64,000 nt of DNA from an uncultured Lachnospiraceae bacterium (GTDB lineage Bacteria > Bacillota > Clostridia > Eubacteriales > Anaerofustaceae), in NCBI GenBank assembly GCA_944381375.1, contig CALWKX010000006.1:1-64000 (forward strand). Reading direction: 5' to 3'. Made by a program: the position numbers and the translations under genes. Each line of letters begins with the position of its first letter. Within the stretch, counting starts at the first letter, position 1. Positions 45,807 through 54,972 of the stretch are shown here, in pieces. Below the pieces are notes generated by a model, which was given only the letters and a program-made list of their open reading frames with translations, did no database searches and was not told the origin of the DNA.

Positions 45807-45874
45807 AATTTAATATTAATTTAAACTTAGCGCATTAATATATTTTATAAAATCAAAACAAGGAATAAATATTT

Positions 45875-46291
45875 ATGAGAAATTTTATGTACGGGCGCTA
45901 CGGAATTGATGAACTGGGCAAGTTCATGGCTATAATAATGCTTATTCTGTATTTTATAGGAGCATTGTTTCTTAAGGGAAATCTGTCAATAGCGTTCAGA
46001 ACTGCGGCAGTCATTATTTTTATAATATTTTGTTTTAGAGTTTTCTCGCGCAATACAACAAAGCGCTATGATGAAAACACTGTATTTTTGAATTTTAAAA
46101 ATTCTGTTTCCGCGAAAAAATATAAAATCAGATCTTCAAAACGTTCGAAAACTAAAGCAAACAAAAACTCACAGGAATATGCATTTTTCACGTGCGAGAA
46201 CTGTGGCACTATAACACGAGTCCCGAAAGGCAAAGGCAAAATCATAATAACATGCCCTATATGCAAAAATAAATTCGAGGCGAAAAGCTGA
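45875..46291 (+). CDS. Membrane protein with C-terminal zinc ribbon
   Basis: A 138-residue protein: two hydrophobic segments (about 16-33 and 38-55), a basic linker (RSSKRSKTKANKN), then a zinc ribbon with CENCG and CPICKN. The family is unrecognised. It is the first gene of a tight operon with the DUF5685 and DnaJ-domain genes (3-nt gaps). Confidence 0.6.
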   Translation: MRNFMYGRYGIDELGKFMAIIMLILYFIGALFLKGNLSIAFRTAAVIIFIIFCFRVFSRNTTKRYDENTVFLNFKNSVSAKKYKIRSSKRSKTKANKNSQEYAFFTCENCGTITRVPKGKGKIIITCPICKNKFEAKS

Positions 46292-46294
46292 TAT

Positions 46295-47116
46295 ATGTTT
46301 GGCTATGCTGTTGCAAATAAGCAAATAATGACAGAGGACGAAATCAACCGCTATCGCGAAGTATACTGCGGGCTTTGTTCACGGCTCAAATACAAATACG
46401 GATTCACAGGCAGATTCGCGCTTACGTATGATATGGCGTTTCTTATTTTAGTTTTGTCATCTGCATATAATTGCGAAGGGAAACGAAAACAGGCGCGGTG
46501 TGCGGTACATCCTGTAAAAAAACACAGCGAATGGACAAACGAAATAACTGATTACGCTGCTGATATGAACATAATTTTAGCTTATCACAACGCTGTTGAT
46601 GATGTAAAAGATGAAAATAACGTTTCGTCAAAGGCAAAAGCATTGTTACTTTCATCAAAAGCAGGCATGCTCAAAAATATTTATGCTTCAAAATACGAAA
46701 AGATAGCCTGCTGTCTAAAACGTCTTACGCAAATAGAGGAAAGCGGAAAGTGCCTGCCGGATGAAGCAGGTAATATTTTCGGAAAAGTGATGTATGAAGT
46801 GTTTTTATACAAACAAGATAAATTGGGTGAAGAAATAAGCGACATGGCTTTTTCACTCGGGAAATTTATATATATTCTCGATGCATGCACTGATATTAAA
46901 AATGATATAAAAAAAAATAATTACAATCCTCTTATGGATATGTATAATGAAAAGGGCTCGATTATTGAATTTAAAGAAATTCTGGAAATGCTCTTAGGCG
47001 AGTGCGCTATCAAGTTCGAAAAATTGCCGATATCAAATGACGCTTCAATAATAAAAAATATACTTTTCAGCGGTATATGGCTGAAATATGAAGCCGCGTG
47101 CAATCAAATGAGGTAA
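46295..47116 (+). CDS. DUF5685 family protein
   Basis: A 273-residue, mostly helical protein. The start MFGYAVANKQIMTEDEINRY and the CGLCSRLK cysteines are typical of DUF5685. Conserved histidine and acidic residues (AVHPVKKH, DAVDDVKDE) could form a metal site. Function is unknown. It lies in a three-gene operon with a zinc-ribbon protein and a DnaJ-domain protein. Confidence 0.75.
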   Translation: MFGYAVANKQIMTEDEINRYREVYCGLCSRLKYKYGFTGRFALTYDMAFLILVLSSAYNCEGKRKQARCAVHPVKKHSEWTNEITDYAADMNIILAYHNAVDDVKDENNVSSKAKALLLSSKAGMLKNIYASKYEKIACCLKRLTQIEESGKCLPDEAGNIFGKVMYEVFLYKQDKLGEEISDMAFSLGKFIYILDACTDIKNDIKKNNYNPLMDMYNEKGSIIEFKEILEMLLGECAIKFEKLPISNDASIIKNILFSGIWLKYEAACNQMR

Positions 47117-47119
47117 CAT

Positions 47120-47812
47120 ATGAACAGGGATCCTTACGAAGTATTGGGAGTTACTCCCGATGCAAGCGATGAAGAAATTAAAAAAGCTTATTCCGCTCTG
47201 GCTAAAAAATACCATCCGGATCTGAACCCAGGCGACGCATATGCTGAGCAAAAAATGAAGGAAATAAACGCCGCTTATAATCAGATTATGAAGGGCGAAA
47301 CTGATTCGGATGACACATATTACAAAAGACAATATTCTTCTGAAAGGGAACCGGGCTTTGAAGGTTTCGACTTTGGCGGATTTGGAGGATTCGGCGGATT
47401 TGGAGGATTCGGCGGGTTCGGATACGGAAGCGATTATTATACTTCGCCCAATGATCCGACAGAACCTAATGAGATACGCGCCGCGCGCAATTATATAAAT
47501 GCCAAACATTACAAAGAAGCTTTAAATGTGCTCAACAATTATCAAAACCGCGACGCCAAATGGTACTATTTGAGCGCACTGGCCAATGACGGCATAGGAA
47601 ACAGAATAACGGCTTTAGAGCATGCTAAAAAAGCCCGCGAACTTGATCCTGATGAACCTGCTTATGCCAATCTTTTAAATAAGCTGTCTTACAGCGGCGA
47701 TTATTACCGCAGATCTTCCGAACCATACCGTCAGATAAAAGTAAATCCTGCTATGCTGTTTTGCAGTTTATGTTTTATGCAGTCATTTTGTTTTAGATTT
47801 AGATGTTTTTAG
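47120..47812 (+). CDS. J-domain co-chaperone with Gly/Phe repeats
   Basis: A 230-residue protein. The J domain (about 4-65) has the HPD motif at 32-34, which activates DnaK. A Gly-Phe repeat region (about 85-107, GFGG units) follows, then a helical TPR-like segment (about 115-190). It lacks the zinc-finger and C-terminal domains of DnaJ, so it should be a specialised co-chaperone for a client made by this operon. The C-terminus ends in a hydrophobic, Cys/Phe-rich tail. Confidence 0.85.
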   Translation: MNRDPYEVLGVTPDASDEEIKKAYSALAKKYHPDLNPGDAYAEQKMKEINAAYNQIMKGETDSDDTYYKRQYSSEREPGFEGFDFGGFGGFGGFGGFGGFGYGSDYYTSPNDPTEPNEIRAARNYINAKHYKEALNVLNNYQNRDAKWYYLSALANDGIGNRITALEHAKKARELDPDEPAYANLLNKLSYSGDYYRRSSEPYRQIKVNPAMLFCSLCFMQSFCFRFRCF

Positions 47813-47813
47813 A

Positions 47814-47926
47814 AAAAAAGCAAGGGGCGGCGCCGGTGCCCGATAAAATCGGGCAAGAGCGCTTAAGCGCTCTTCGGCGCGTTAAGCCAAAGCTTAACGC
47901 GCGCCGGCGCCGCCCCTTGCTTTTTT
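47814..47926. repeat. Three-armed hairpin element, copy E
   Basis: A perfect 23-bp closing stem (47814-47836 with 47904-47926) that begins in A-tracts and ends in T-tracts. Inside are GCCCGAT-AAA-ATCGGGC (47838-47854), a 20-nt palindrome (47855-47874) and a hairpin with 11-bp arms (47877-47902). It begins one base after the DnaJ stop and faces the nitroreductase gene end. With T-runs on both strands it is a strong candidate two-way terminator. Confidence 0.92.
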
Positions 47927-47953
47927 AAAACGCGTCACAAACACTCCTGCTCA

Positions 47954-48697
47954 TCATAAAATCTTATACTCGGCAATTTTGATGCGCCCTTTGATATCCA
48001 TCTGTTCAGAATTGTAAAACCGTCTTTCAAAAATGTACTCGTAGTGCTGCAAAGATACTTCAAGACAAAGCATATATATTCCCATATCTATCGAATTAAA
48101 ATAACTTATCATTGCCTTCGGCAAACGTGCAGCCACATTTGTATCACGGTATACGGAAATTAAACCGTCTTTCCCCTCAACATACCACGGCTGTGTATTG
48201 CATGCACTCGGAGCGTAAAGAGAAGTTTTCAAAGCCTCTAATGCAGTATTTGAATCAAAATTTTCACTGAAAGGTTTTCTTAAGAAATCACGTCTGTCAT
48301 ATCTGAAATCCTTCTCGCCGCATTGCCCGAAAGCCAGCATTATAACAAAATCAAGACCGCCGGCATCGACCTTTTTTTCAGGCTTGGCAAGACCGTACCA
48401 GCAAACGCCAATATTATTAAGTGCAAAATACAAATCCATTTGTTCCAGCATATATCCCGCATTAATCAGATATCCCGGCTTCTTTTCACTGTACATCAAT
48501 AAACAGTATTCTCCAAATTTAGCGCTGGTATCTCTGCGTTCTGCTATCTCAAAATTTACTTTTATATCGCCATCCAAAGGCATAAGCATATCAAGTTTTT
48601 TCATTATGTTATCATAAACATCTTTGCTTATTTTACAGTCATCGCTGAAATCTCTCACGGATTTCCTTTTACACAAAGCTTCGAAATATTCTTTCAT
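47954..48697 (-). CDS. Nitroreductase-family flavoprotein
   Basis: A 247-residue FMN-dependent reductase-like protein. The family start CKRKSVRDF and the ALKTSLYAPSACNTQPWYV segment are present, but in a late position, indicating a tandem or permuted fold as in the TM1586-type nitroreductases. The natural substrate is unknown. ATG 48697 has AGGAGG 5 nt upstream; the longer frame upstream is not needed. Confidence 0.78.
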   Translation of the reverse strand: MKEYFEALCKRKSVRDFSDDCKISKDVYDNIMKKLDMLMPLDGDIKVNFEIAERRDTSAKFGEYCLLMYSEKKPGYLINAGYMLEQMDLYFALNNIGVCWYGLAKPEKKVDAGGLDFVIMLAFGQCGEKDFRYDRRDFLRKPFSENFDSNTALEALKTSLYAPSACNTQPWYVEGKDGLISVYRDTNVAARLPKAMISYFNSIDMGIYMLCLEVSLQHYEYIFERRFYNSEQMDIKGRIKIAEYKIL

Positions 48698-48870
48698 TTT
48701 ATCCTCCTTTTCTGCGCACAGCAAATATCTTATCAGTTGCGCTTATATTCCTAAAGGTCATATATTCACTATACTTGATCGCTTTATATCACTAAATGTC
48801 AATATAACATATAAAATGACAGCGGTACAATATGCGAAGAACACGTATTCTAAAACCATGAATATTTTGC

Positions 48871-48902
48871 AAAAATAAAGCGCAGGTTAAAATCTGCGCT
48901 TT
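48871..48902 (-). terminator. Terminator of the M23 peptidase gene
   Basis: AAAGCGCAG and CTGCGCTTT pair around an 8-nt loop; on the minus strand a T-rich run follows (48871-48876). It lies 14 nt past the stop codon. Confidence 0.82.
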
Positions 48903-48915
48903 TCCAATTGATCAT

Positions 48916-50700
48916 TTACTGCAACGCTGTGACATATACGCCTTCAGCCAAATACGCAAAGTAATTAGGAAGATACTGTCTGACGTCATTGTATCTTATC
49001 TCGAAATGCAGGTGAGAACCGGTTGAATATCCTGTGCTGCCCATATATCCTATTACCTGCCCCTGAGTTACCTGCTGGCCGACCGATACATTAAAGCCGT
49101 TCAAATGCCCGTAGACTGTAGAATAACCGCCTTCATGTTCTATAACGATCGAATTACCGTACGAGCCCCACCATGAAGCCATTGTCACAACGCCCGAATC
49201 AGAAGCATATATATATGTGCCCAGCGAATTTGCAATATCAACCGCCATGCATCCTGAATGGGAGCTGCCTGGCCTGTCAAGATCTGTTATAAGTCCCGAA
49301 GTGGGCATAACAAACGTACCAGTGCTCACAGCAGGAGGAAGTATTTTTGTTCCTCTTGCTATTACTTGATCAACAGGCTCGCTTACAACAGTCTCAGATA
49401 TAATCTGCCTTTGCGTTTCCTTACCATTTACGTACGTAATTATAGCCGTCACTTCTTTGGTCCCGTATACTCCGGCGGATATCTCTTCAGTTGTCCCGAT
49501 GTAAATGTCCGGATCATCCTGATAAGTCACGCCGTATGCAATGTTTTCCTTAAATTTAACTTCTCTTACGCTTGTAATCGTAAGTACAGGATTAGACGTA
49601 AGCGGAGTAAGGGAATAATCATCCGAACGAAAACTAAGCGCCGTCACCAAACCAAGGTTGCCGTTATTAGTTGTCAATGCCTGTTCCAAAGCATCAGGCG
49701 AATTATCCTGCGTCACTACCGACGCTGTTTTTAAATTAGCGCTCGCTGGCGCACCTGCGAAGCTTGCTGCATCCGCCGAAGCTGTCAGCATACTGCTGTC
49801 CACGCTTTCGCCTGCTGACAGCGATAATAAATAATTTACCGCCGTATCAAGCGAACATGCTGACCCAACGCTTATAAGTTTTTCCTCAACAATGATTTCC
49901 TGATCTACATTGGATTCTATTACTTCCAGCACTTCAGCGTTCTCAACGCCGCCGACATAAAGTTCTGTCACTTGTTCAATTGCTGCATTAGCTTCATCAA
50001 CCGTCGCAAGACGTACCGTTTCAACGCCGTCTATCAAAATTACCGCGCCTTTTGTAAACAATGGCAGCTCGCATGAAAGAATTTTTCTTTCACAATCTTC
50101 AATATCAAGAACGCTGCTGCGATCACTTATGAATACGCTCCTCAAACTTACAGTCTGTTCAAATTGAATATCATTGCTGCCATACCATTCCGCAAGGTTA
50201 TTGTTTACATTATCTACCGCTTCATAAAAATCGTTGATATCATCAACAACTCCTATATTATAACCGTTGAATATTACCTCGCAACCAAACAGCTTGCTGT
50301 ATGCGAATTTGGCTCCCAACGCCAAGACCAGTATGCTGCATACTGCTATTATTTGGCGTTTTCTGATCAGTACCTTATCAACGATATCCAAAAAACCGTA
50401 ATAAATATGAAGATATACTGATTCATAAGAAAATATTTTTCTTTTTACCGCATAAACCGCTTTTTCAAGCTTTTTTCTTAATTTGCTGTCTAAATATTTT
50501 CTAAAGAGCTTAGATTTCTTAGCAGGAACCTTTTGATATTCGTAATAATTTTTTCTGTCAAGGAGGGCTTTCTTTTTTGCCTTTCTTACTTCAATAAGAT
50601 CCTCAACGATATGGTTTCTGTTTTGTTTTCTTCTCAGACGGCTGCACATCTTGTCAAGTCGTGATTCTTCGTCTATTTGAAGCTGAAACTTCAGATCCAT
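48916..50700 (-). CDS. Membrane-anchored G5/M23 peptidoglycan endopeptidase
   Basis: A 594-residue protein. A basic cytoplasmic domain (1-115) precedes one transmembrane helix (about 116-135). An extracellular region leads to a G5 domain (about 375-455) and a C-terminal LytM/M23 domain with HSGCMAVD, YGHLNGF and HLHFE zinc ligands. It should cleave peptide cross-links in the wall. The long basic cytoplasmic segment is unusual and may bind nucleic acid or a partner. Similar clostridial proteins act in cell division or sporulation. Confidence 0.85.
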   Translation of the reverse strand: MDLKFQLQIDEESRLDKMCSRLRRKQNRNHIVEDLIEVRKAKKKALLDRKNYYEYQKVPAKKSKLFRKYLDSKLRKKLEKAVYAVKRKIFSYESVYLHIYYGFLDIVDKVLIRKRQIIAVCSILVLALGAKFAYSKLFGCEVIFNGYNIGVVDDINDFYEAVDNVNNNLAEWYGSNDIQFEQTVSLRSVFISDRSSVLDIEDCERKILSCELPLFTKGAVILIDGVETVRLATVDEANAAIEQVTELYVGGVENAEVLEVIESNVDQEIIVEEKLISVGSACSLDTAVNYLLSLSAGESVDSSMLTASADAASFAGAPASANLKTASVVTQDNSPDALEQALTTNNGNLGLVTALSFRSDDYSLTPLTSNPVLTITSVREVKFKENIAYGVTYQDDPDIYIGTTEEISAGVYGTKEVTAIITYVNGKETQRQIISETVVSEPVDQVIARGTKILPPAVSTGTFVMPTSGLITDLDRPGSSHSGCMAVDIANSLGTYIYASDSGVVTMASWWGSYGNSIVIEHEGGYSTVYGHLNGFNVSVGQQVTQGQVIGYMGSTGYSTGSHLHFEIRYNDVRQYLPNYFAYLAEGVYVTALQ

Positions 50701-50868
50701 AATTCCTCCGATATTATTACCGTTTTGTTACAAGTTTGTTACAGTTTAACATATTTTAGTCCGTTTTGGAAGAATTTTTTTTAAAATATGAAAAAAAATC
50801 TTCTCAATATACAAATATTGTATATTTTTAAAGCATACGGCAAATAATAATTCCAAGGAGGCAAAGAC

Positions 50869-51102
50869 ATGGCTGATATACTTACGCTTCATGATATAAA
50901 AGAAAGCATACAAAATATTGAAGACGGTGAACAAAAAGAATTTACTGTTAAACAATCAAGGGGCAGATACAAAACATACAAAGGCGCCCTGGAAGGCGCC
51001 TACAAAAATATATTTGTTATGAATGTGCACGAAAACGGTTTTTCTGAAAATCTTGCCTTTAATTATTCAGATATAATTTCGGGCAAAATAAAATTTTTGT
51101 AA
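50869..51102 (+). CDS. veg: Veg family protein
   Basis: A 77-residue protein resembling Veg (SH3-like fold), with an RGRYKTYKG-type basic turn and the closing NYSDIISGKIKF strand. In B. subtilis, Veg stimulates biofilm genes. AAGGAGG lies upstream of the ATG. It is divergent from the M23 endopeptidase, and its 3' end nearly abuts the convergent MmgE/PrpD gene (6 nt). Confidence 0.75.
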   Translation: MADILTLHDIKESIQNIEDGEQKEFTVKQSRGRYKTYKGALEGAYKNIFVMNVHENGFSENLAFNYSDIISGKIKFL

Positions 51103-51108
51103 ATACGA

Positions 51109-52488
51109 TCAATCAAGCTTCATATCACTGAGCAAGCCGTCTATATTATCTAATGTTTCAAAAGACATTGATTTATTTATAATAGCTTCAGAGCTTTCCT
51201 CTGACAAATATCTGCTTACACAGCCTTTGTATTTCTTTATTACATCTTCGCTTGTAATCGGATTTTCCTTAGCGCTCTTTTCATATTTCTGTTCTCCCTC
51301 AAAAACGCGCCCGTCTTTTAATGTGATTTTGAGTTTCGCAGGCATATGTCCTTTTACTGCAACTGATTCGTCCGTAATAAACGTTATGCGGTCTATCATC
51401 TCAAGCACATTCGGATCCTTTGTGTATTTCAAATCAATCTCTTCGGCAGTAATCTTCCCATTTAATGCAGCCATCGCGAGAATATAATAAAGACTGAACT
51501 TCATCATGTATTCACTTTCGGGCCTTATCTTTACATTTTTAGGTTCGCATATCTGAGAAGCGCACATATGAGTTCCTCTTGCTTCAATTAACTCAATATC
51601 ATTTGCGGATATTGAATTTTCTTTCATCAGTTTATGCAGCACATCTATAAAAGAATGGTTATGATGACAGCAAGGATAAAGCTTGAAAGCTATATCAGGA
51701 GTAAGCCATTCACTGCCCAGCGTTTCAAGTCTTTCGGGCAGCGTTTTTACAGATCCTATATGCACAGGATATACTCCGTATTGCCCCTCAAAGACTGTTT
51801 TAGGGCCGCTGAGACCGGCCTCAGCCATTTTCAGCGCATATACTGCGCTCATCGCTCCCCAGCCTGTATGAACCATTTTTACTAAGGAACCATCATGCAG
51901 AAATTCCATGATCGTACCTGCCTGGCTTCCTGCGACACCTAACGCATTAAGTATAGTATTTCTGCTTGCACCGGTTAATTTGGCGGCTGTGATTACGCAC
52001 GCAAACGGCGCAAGTATGCCGGAGGGATGGAATCCATTGTCGTGAAAAGCGCCGTCAGCAGCCAGCCCCATTCTGATTATGACTTCATATCCGGCAACTG
52101 CAGCAGTAATGATATCTTTCCCGCTTTTTGAAAGTTTTTCGCCGTAGGCGAAGGCTGTTGCCAAAATAGAAGCGCTCGGGTGCGTGATTGCGCCTGTATG
52201 AGTATCGTCAAAATCAAGCCCATGAATGATAGTGCCGTTGCACAATACCGCATCGGCAATACTGACTTTATTATTGCTTCCCCACAGCGTACATTCATTA
52301 ACGCCTTTATCGTTAGCTACTTTTTTCATAACGGGAGAAACAGGGGATGTATTTACAGAAAGCAAGCCCACCCCTATCGTATCAAGTATGTGCAATTTTA
52401 CTGCATCAACGACATTCTGCGGTATATCTTCATATCTTAGCGACAATGCAAAATCGGCCATCTTTTCAGACAATGTTTTACTAAGCAT
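51109..52488 (-). CDS. MmgE/PrpD family protein
   Basis: A 459-residue member of the MmgE/PrpD family, which includes 2-methylcitrate dehydratase and cis-aconitate decarboxylase. Conserved parts include the N-terminal DTIGVGL and GLDFDDTH, HPSASILATAFA, and HNGFHPSGILAPF. No propionate-degradation (prp) neighbours are present, so the substrate is unknown. AAGGAG precedes the ATG. Confidence 0.85.
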   Translation of the reverse strand: MLSKTLSEKMADFALSLRYEDIPQNVVDAVKLHILDTIGVGLLSVNTSPVSPVMKKVANDKGVNECTLWGSNNKVSIADAVLCNGTIIHGLDFDDTHTGAITHPSASILATAFAYGEKLSKSGKDIITAAVAGYEVIIRMGLAADGAFHDNGFHPSGILAPFACVITAAKLTGASRNTILNALGVAGSQAGTIMEFLHDGSLVKMVHTGWGAMSAVYALKMAEAGLSGPKTVFEGQYGVYPVHIGSVKTLPERLETLGSEWLTPDIAFKLYPCCHHNHSFIDVLHKLMKENSISANDIELIEARGTHMCASQICEPKNVKIRPESEYMMKFSLYYILAMAALNGKITAEEIDLKYTKDPNVLEMIDRITFITDESVAVKGHMPAKLKITLKDGRVFEGEQKYEKSAKENPITSEDVIKKYKGCVSRYLSEESSEAIINKSMSFETLDNIDGLLSDMKLD

Positions 52489-52600
52489 GTTCTATTCTCC
52501 TTAAGCTTTATTATATATGTTAATTATAGCTTATAGCTGTAGTCAAATGAAATATTTTTATAAAATTGTTTTATTTATTTAATGATAATTTATATCATGC

Positions 52601-52686
52601 CGCGCCTCGGGCGGGTTTGCCTCTGACAGGGGGAAAATCCGTATGGAAATATGCGCTTGCATAAGCGCTTTTCCAACCGAAACGGA
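52601..52686. repeat. Degenerate hairpin element, copy H
   Basis: Nested stems TCCGT/ACGGA, GGAAA/TTTCC and GCGCTT/AAGCGC at 52638-52686 form one hairpin. GGGCGGGT at 52609-52616 is shared with copies D and F. It lies between the cls terminator and the MmgE/PrpD gene. Confidence 0.4.
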
Positions 52687-52694
52687 CGGGAATT

Positions 52695-52725
52695 AAAAAA
52701 AGGCTTTACGTATAATGCCTTTTTT
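52695..52725 (-). terminator. Terminator of the cls gene
   Basis: AAAAAGGC and GCCTTTTT pair around a 12-nt loop, overlapping the cls stop codon, with a T-run on the minus strand. Confidence 0.75.
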
Positions 52726-54262
52726 ATAATAATGGAGCAATAAGTCTCAAAATCTGCCAAATGAGTTTTTTATACCATCTAACGTTTTCGCAGTCCTGTA
52801 TGCTTACCTGCCTGCAGGATGACAAAATATTTAAATAATCGCTTTTCATTGACGCAATACTTGAAGCATTGTAAAGCCAAATGCCGCACTCATAATGAAG
52901 ATACAAGCTTCTGTAGTCCAAATTTATAGTTCCCACCACTGCATACTTATCATCACATATAAAATTTTTTGAATGTATTATACCATCCTGATATTCATAA
53001 ATCTTTACTCCGCAGCTAACGAGCGGCTTGTAATAAGAATGGGTCAGAGTGCTCACTATTTTACTGTCTGATTCTTTCGGAGTTGTAAGAATAATCTCAA
53101 CGCCGCTTTTTGCCGCATTACACAACGCAGTGATCATCTCATTATCTATTATCAAATACGGCGTAGATATATATACGTATTCTTTGGCCCTGTTGATCAT
53201 ATTCATATATACGTTTTCACCTACTGCCTCAAAATCAAGAGGCGTATCAGTATACGGCTGCACATACCCGTCATTTTTAATGTTGCTATATAAATTATAA
53301 TCAGGGGCGCATATATGGTAATCGCTTTTTTCCTTTCTCAGAAAATCCCACATAGAAAGAAACATCACGCTCATACTCCAAACGCCTTTGCCTTTAATCA
53401 TTACGCCGCTGTCAAGCCAGTGGTCTTTTCTTTTGGCGCGGTTGATATATTTATCCGCTATATTAATGCCTCCGGTGAATCCCACATTGCCGTCTATAAC
53501 GCATATTTTACGGTGATCTCTGTTGTTGAGTCTCGCTATAGTAAGCCAAGGCGTAAACTTATTGAATACGCACGCTTTTATCCCTTTCTTTTCCAAAATT
53601 TCATCATAATCATGAGGCAAAAAAGTAAGCGAGCCGAAATCGTCGTATATAACTCTTATATCGAGTCCTTCCTGAGCTTTGATTTCAAGTATTTTGAGTA
53701 TTTCATCCCACATGTATCCCATGTCTATAATAAAATACTCCATATATATAAACCGCTTTGCTTTTTTAAGTTCTTCTGTCAGACGTTCAAGCATTATTTC
53801 GCCTGAAGGGATAAATTCGCTTTCCGTATGAAGATAAGGGCCCACGCCTGTAGTGTTCATTATATAGCGGCTTTGTATGGAAGCTTCGAAGCTTTCTGAT
53901 TTAAGCTTATCAAAATCTGAATCCATATATCCTATTTTATCTGAGTAAAATCTTTGTATATCAAGAAACTTCATCCGCGTTCGTTCCGATAAATAATTTC
54001 TGCCGTACAGCAAATAAAATAATACTCCGAATATAGGCAATACCAATATAGGAATGATCCATGCGATTTTATAAGCAGGATTACTTTCAGAATTAACTAT
54101 ATAAAGTATAACGCAAATAGTTATTAGGATGCTTACGATATATATTTCCAAAATATAATCCATGAACGCAAAGAACACGGCAACAAAAAAGGCAAGCTGT
54201 ATTACCATAAATATCCCGACTACAACTATTCTTTTTAATGCCGTGTTCAAAAGCCTCTTCAT
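52724..54262 (-). CDS. cls: Cardiolipin synthase
   Basis: A 512-residue membrane enzyme that joins phosphatidylglycerol molecules into cardiolipin. Two N-terminal transmembrane helices (about 12-60), then two phospholipase-D domains with HKD motifs: HRKICVIDGNVGFTGG near 255 and HSKNFICDDKYAVVGT near 430. Length is normal. It begins 15 nt after the HdeD-like gene and is probably cotranscribed. Confidence 0.93.
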   Translation of the reverse strand: MKRLLNTALKRIVVVGIFMVIQLAFFVAVFFAFMDYILEIYIVSILITICVILYIVNSESNPAYKIAWIIPILVLPIFGVLFYLLYGRNYLSERTRMKFLDIQRFYSDKIGYMDSDFDKLKSESFEASIQSRYIMNTTGVGPYLHTESEFIPSGEIMLERLTEELKKAKRFIYMEYFIIDMGYMWDEILKILEIKAQEGLDIRVIYDDFGSLTFLPHDYDEILEKKGIKACVFNKFTPWLTIARLNNRDHRKICVIDGNVGFTGGINIADKYINRAKRKDHWLDSGVMIKGKGVWSMSVMFLSMWDFLRKEKSDYHICAPDYNLYSNIKNDGYVQPYTDTPLDFEAVGENVYMNMINRAKEYVYISTPYLIIDNEMITALCNAAKSGVEIILTTPKESDSKIVSTLTHSYYKPLVSCGVKIYEYQDGIIHSKNFICDDKYAVVGTINLDYRSLYLHYECGIWLYNASSIASMKSDYLNILSSCRQVSIQDCENVRWYKKLIWQILRLIAPLL

Positions 54263-54277
54263 ACTATGACTCCTGTT

Positions 54278-54829
54278 TTATTCAACAGTTTTTTTATCAA
54301 ACCCTTCAAGTTTTCTCAGCGTATTGTAAACTATAAAAAGTGCTACTGCGTAAATTATAAGGCATATTCCTATAACCATGCTTATAGCGAAAGAGCCTAT
54401 TGCCGGTGTAAGAATCGAAGTAATACCAAGCAATATGCACACAACGCCAATGGCAAGCGTAGAAAGCCATCCCTTGCTGTCCTGTTTTTTCACATTAAAC
54501 GCCTGTACCGCCTTATCAATACCGCATATAAGCATCCATGCGCCGAAAAGTATCGGAAGCGCATCTACTACAAAACTACTGTTGAATGTAAACATTATCG
54601 CGACAATTACGGATATCACGCCGTCAAACAACAGCCAGCCTGTAGAAGGAAGCCCTTTGGCCATTGAAAAATAAAATATAAGCGTATGAATACCGGAAAT
54701 AAGCAAAAATATACCTGTGACTATCGTTATTGTTTGAAGAGTTTGCCGCGGATTAAAAAGAGCATACAGACCAGCAGCCAAAGCGAATATCCCTGCTATG
54801 ATTAACGAAAATCTGTAATATTTTTTCAT
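54278..54829 (-). CDS. HdeD/DUF308 family membrane protein
   Basis: A 183-residue protein with six hydrophobic segments arranged as pairs, as in the HdeD acid-resistance family (DUF308). Typical motifs include ALFNPRQTL, GWLLFDGVISVI and LGITSILTPAIG. Function in Clostridia is unknown. ATG 54829 has AAGGAG 6 nt upstream. The neighbour cls suggests an envelope role. Confidence 0.8.
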   Translation of the reverse strand: MKKYYRFSLIIAGIFALAAGLYALFNPRQTLQTITIVTGIFLLISGIHTLIFYFSMAKGLPSTGWLLFDGVISVIVAIMFTFNSSFVVDALPILFGAWMLICGIDKAVQAFNVKKQDSKGWLSTLAIGVVCILLGITSILTPAIGSFAISMVIGICLIIYAVALFIVYNTLRKLEGFDKKTVE

Positions 54830-54972
54830 TTGTTTCTCCTTGTTCATATACTTGTGATTCAAATAAGTAAAAAAATTCCTGTATTAATTTATTATAACAG
54901 AACTAAACAAATTTTTTCATTTTTTCACCTTATTTTAACAAACTGCAAACCATTCTATAATGAAGGTATTAT

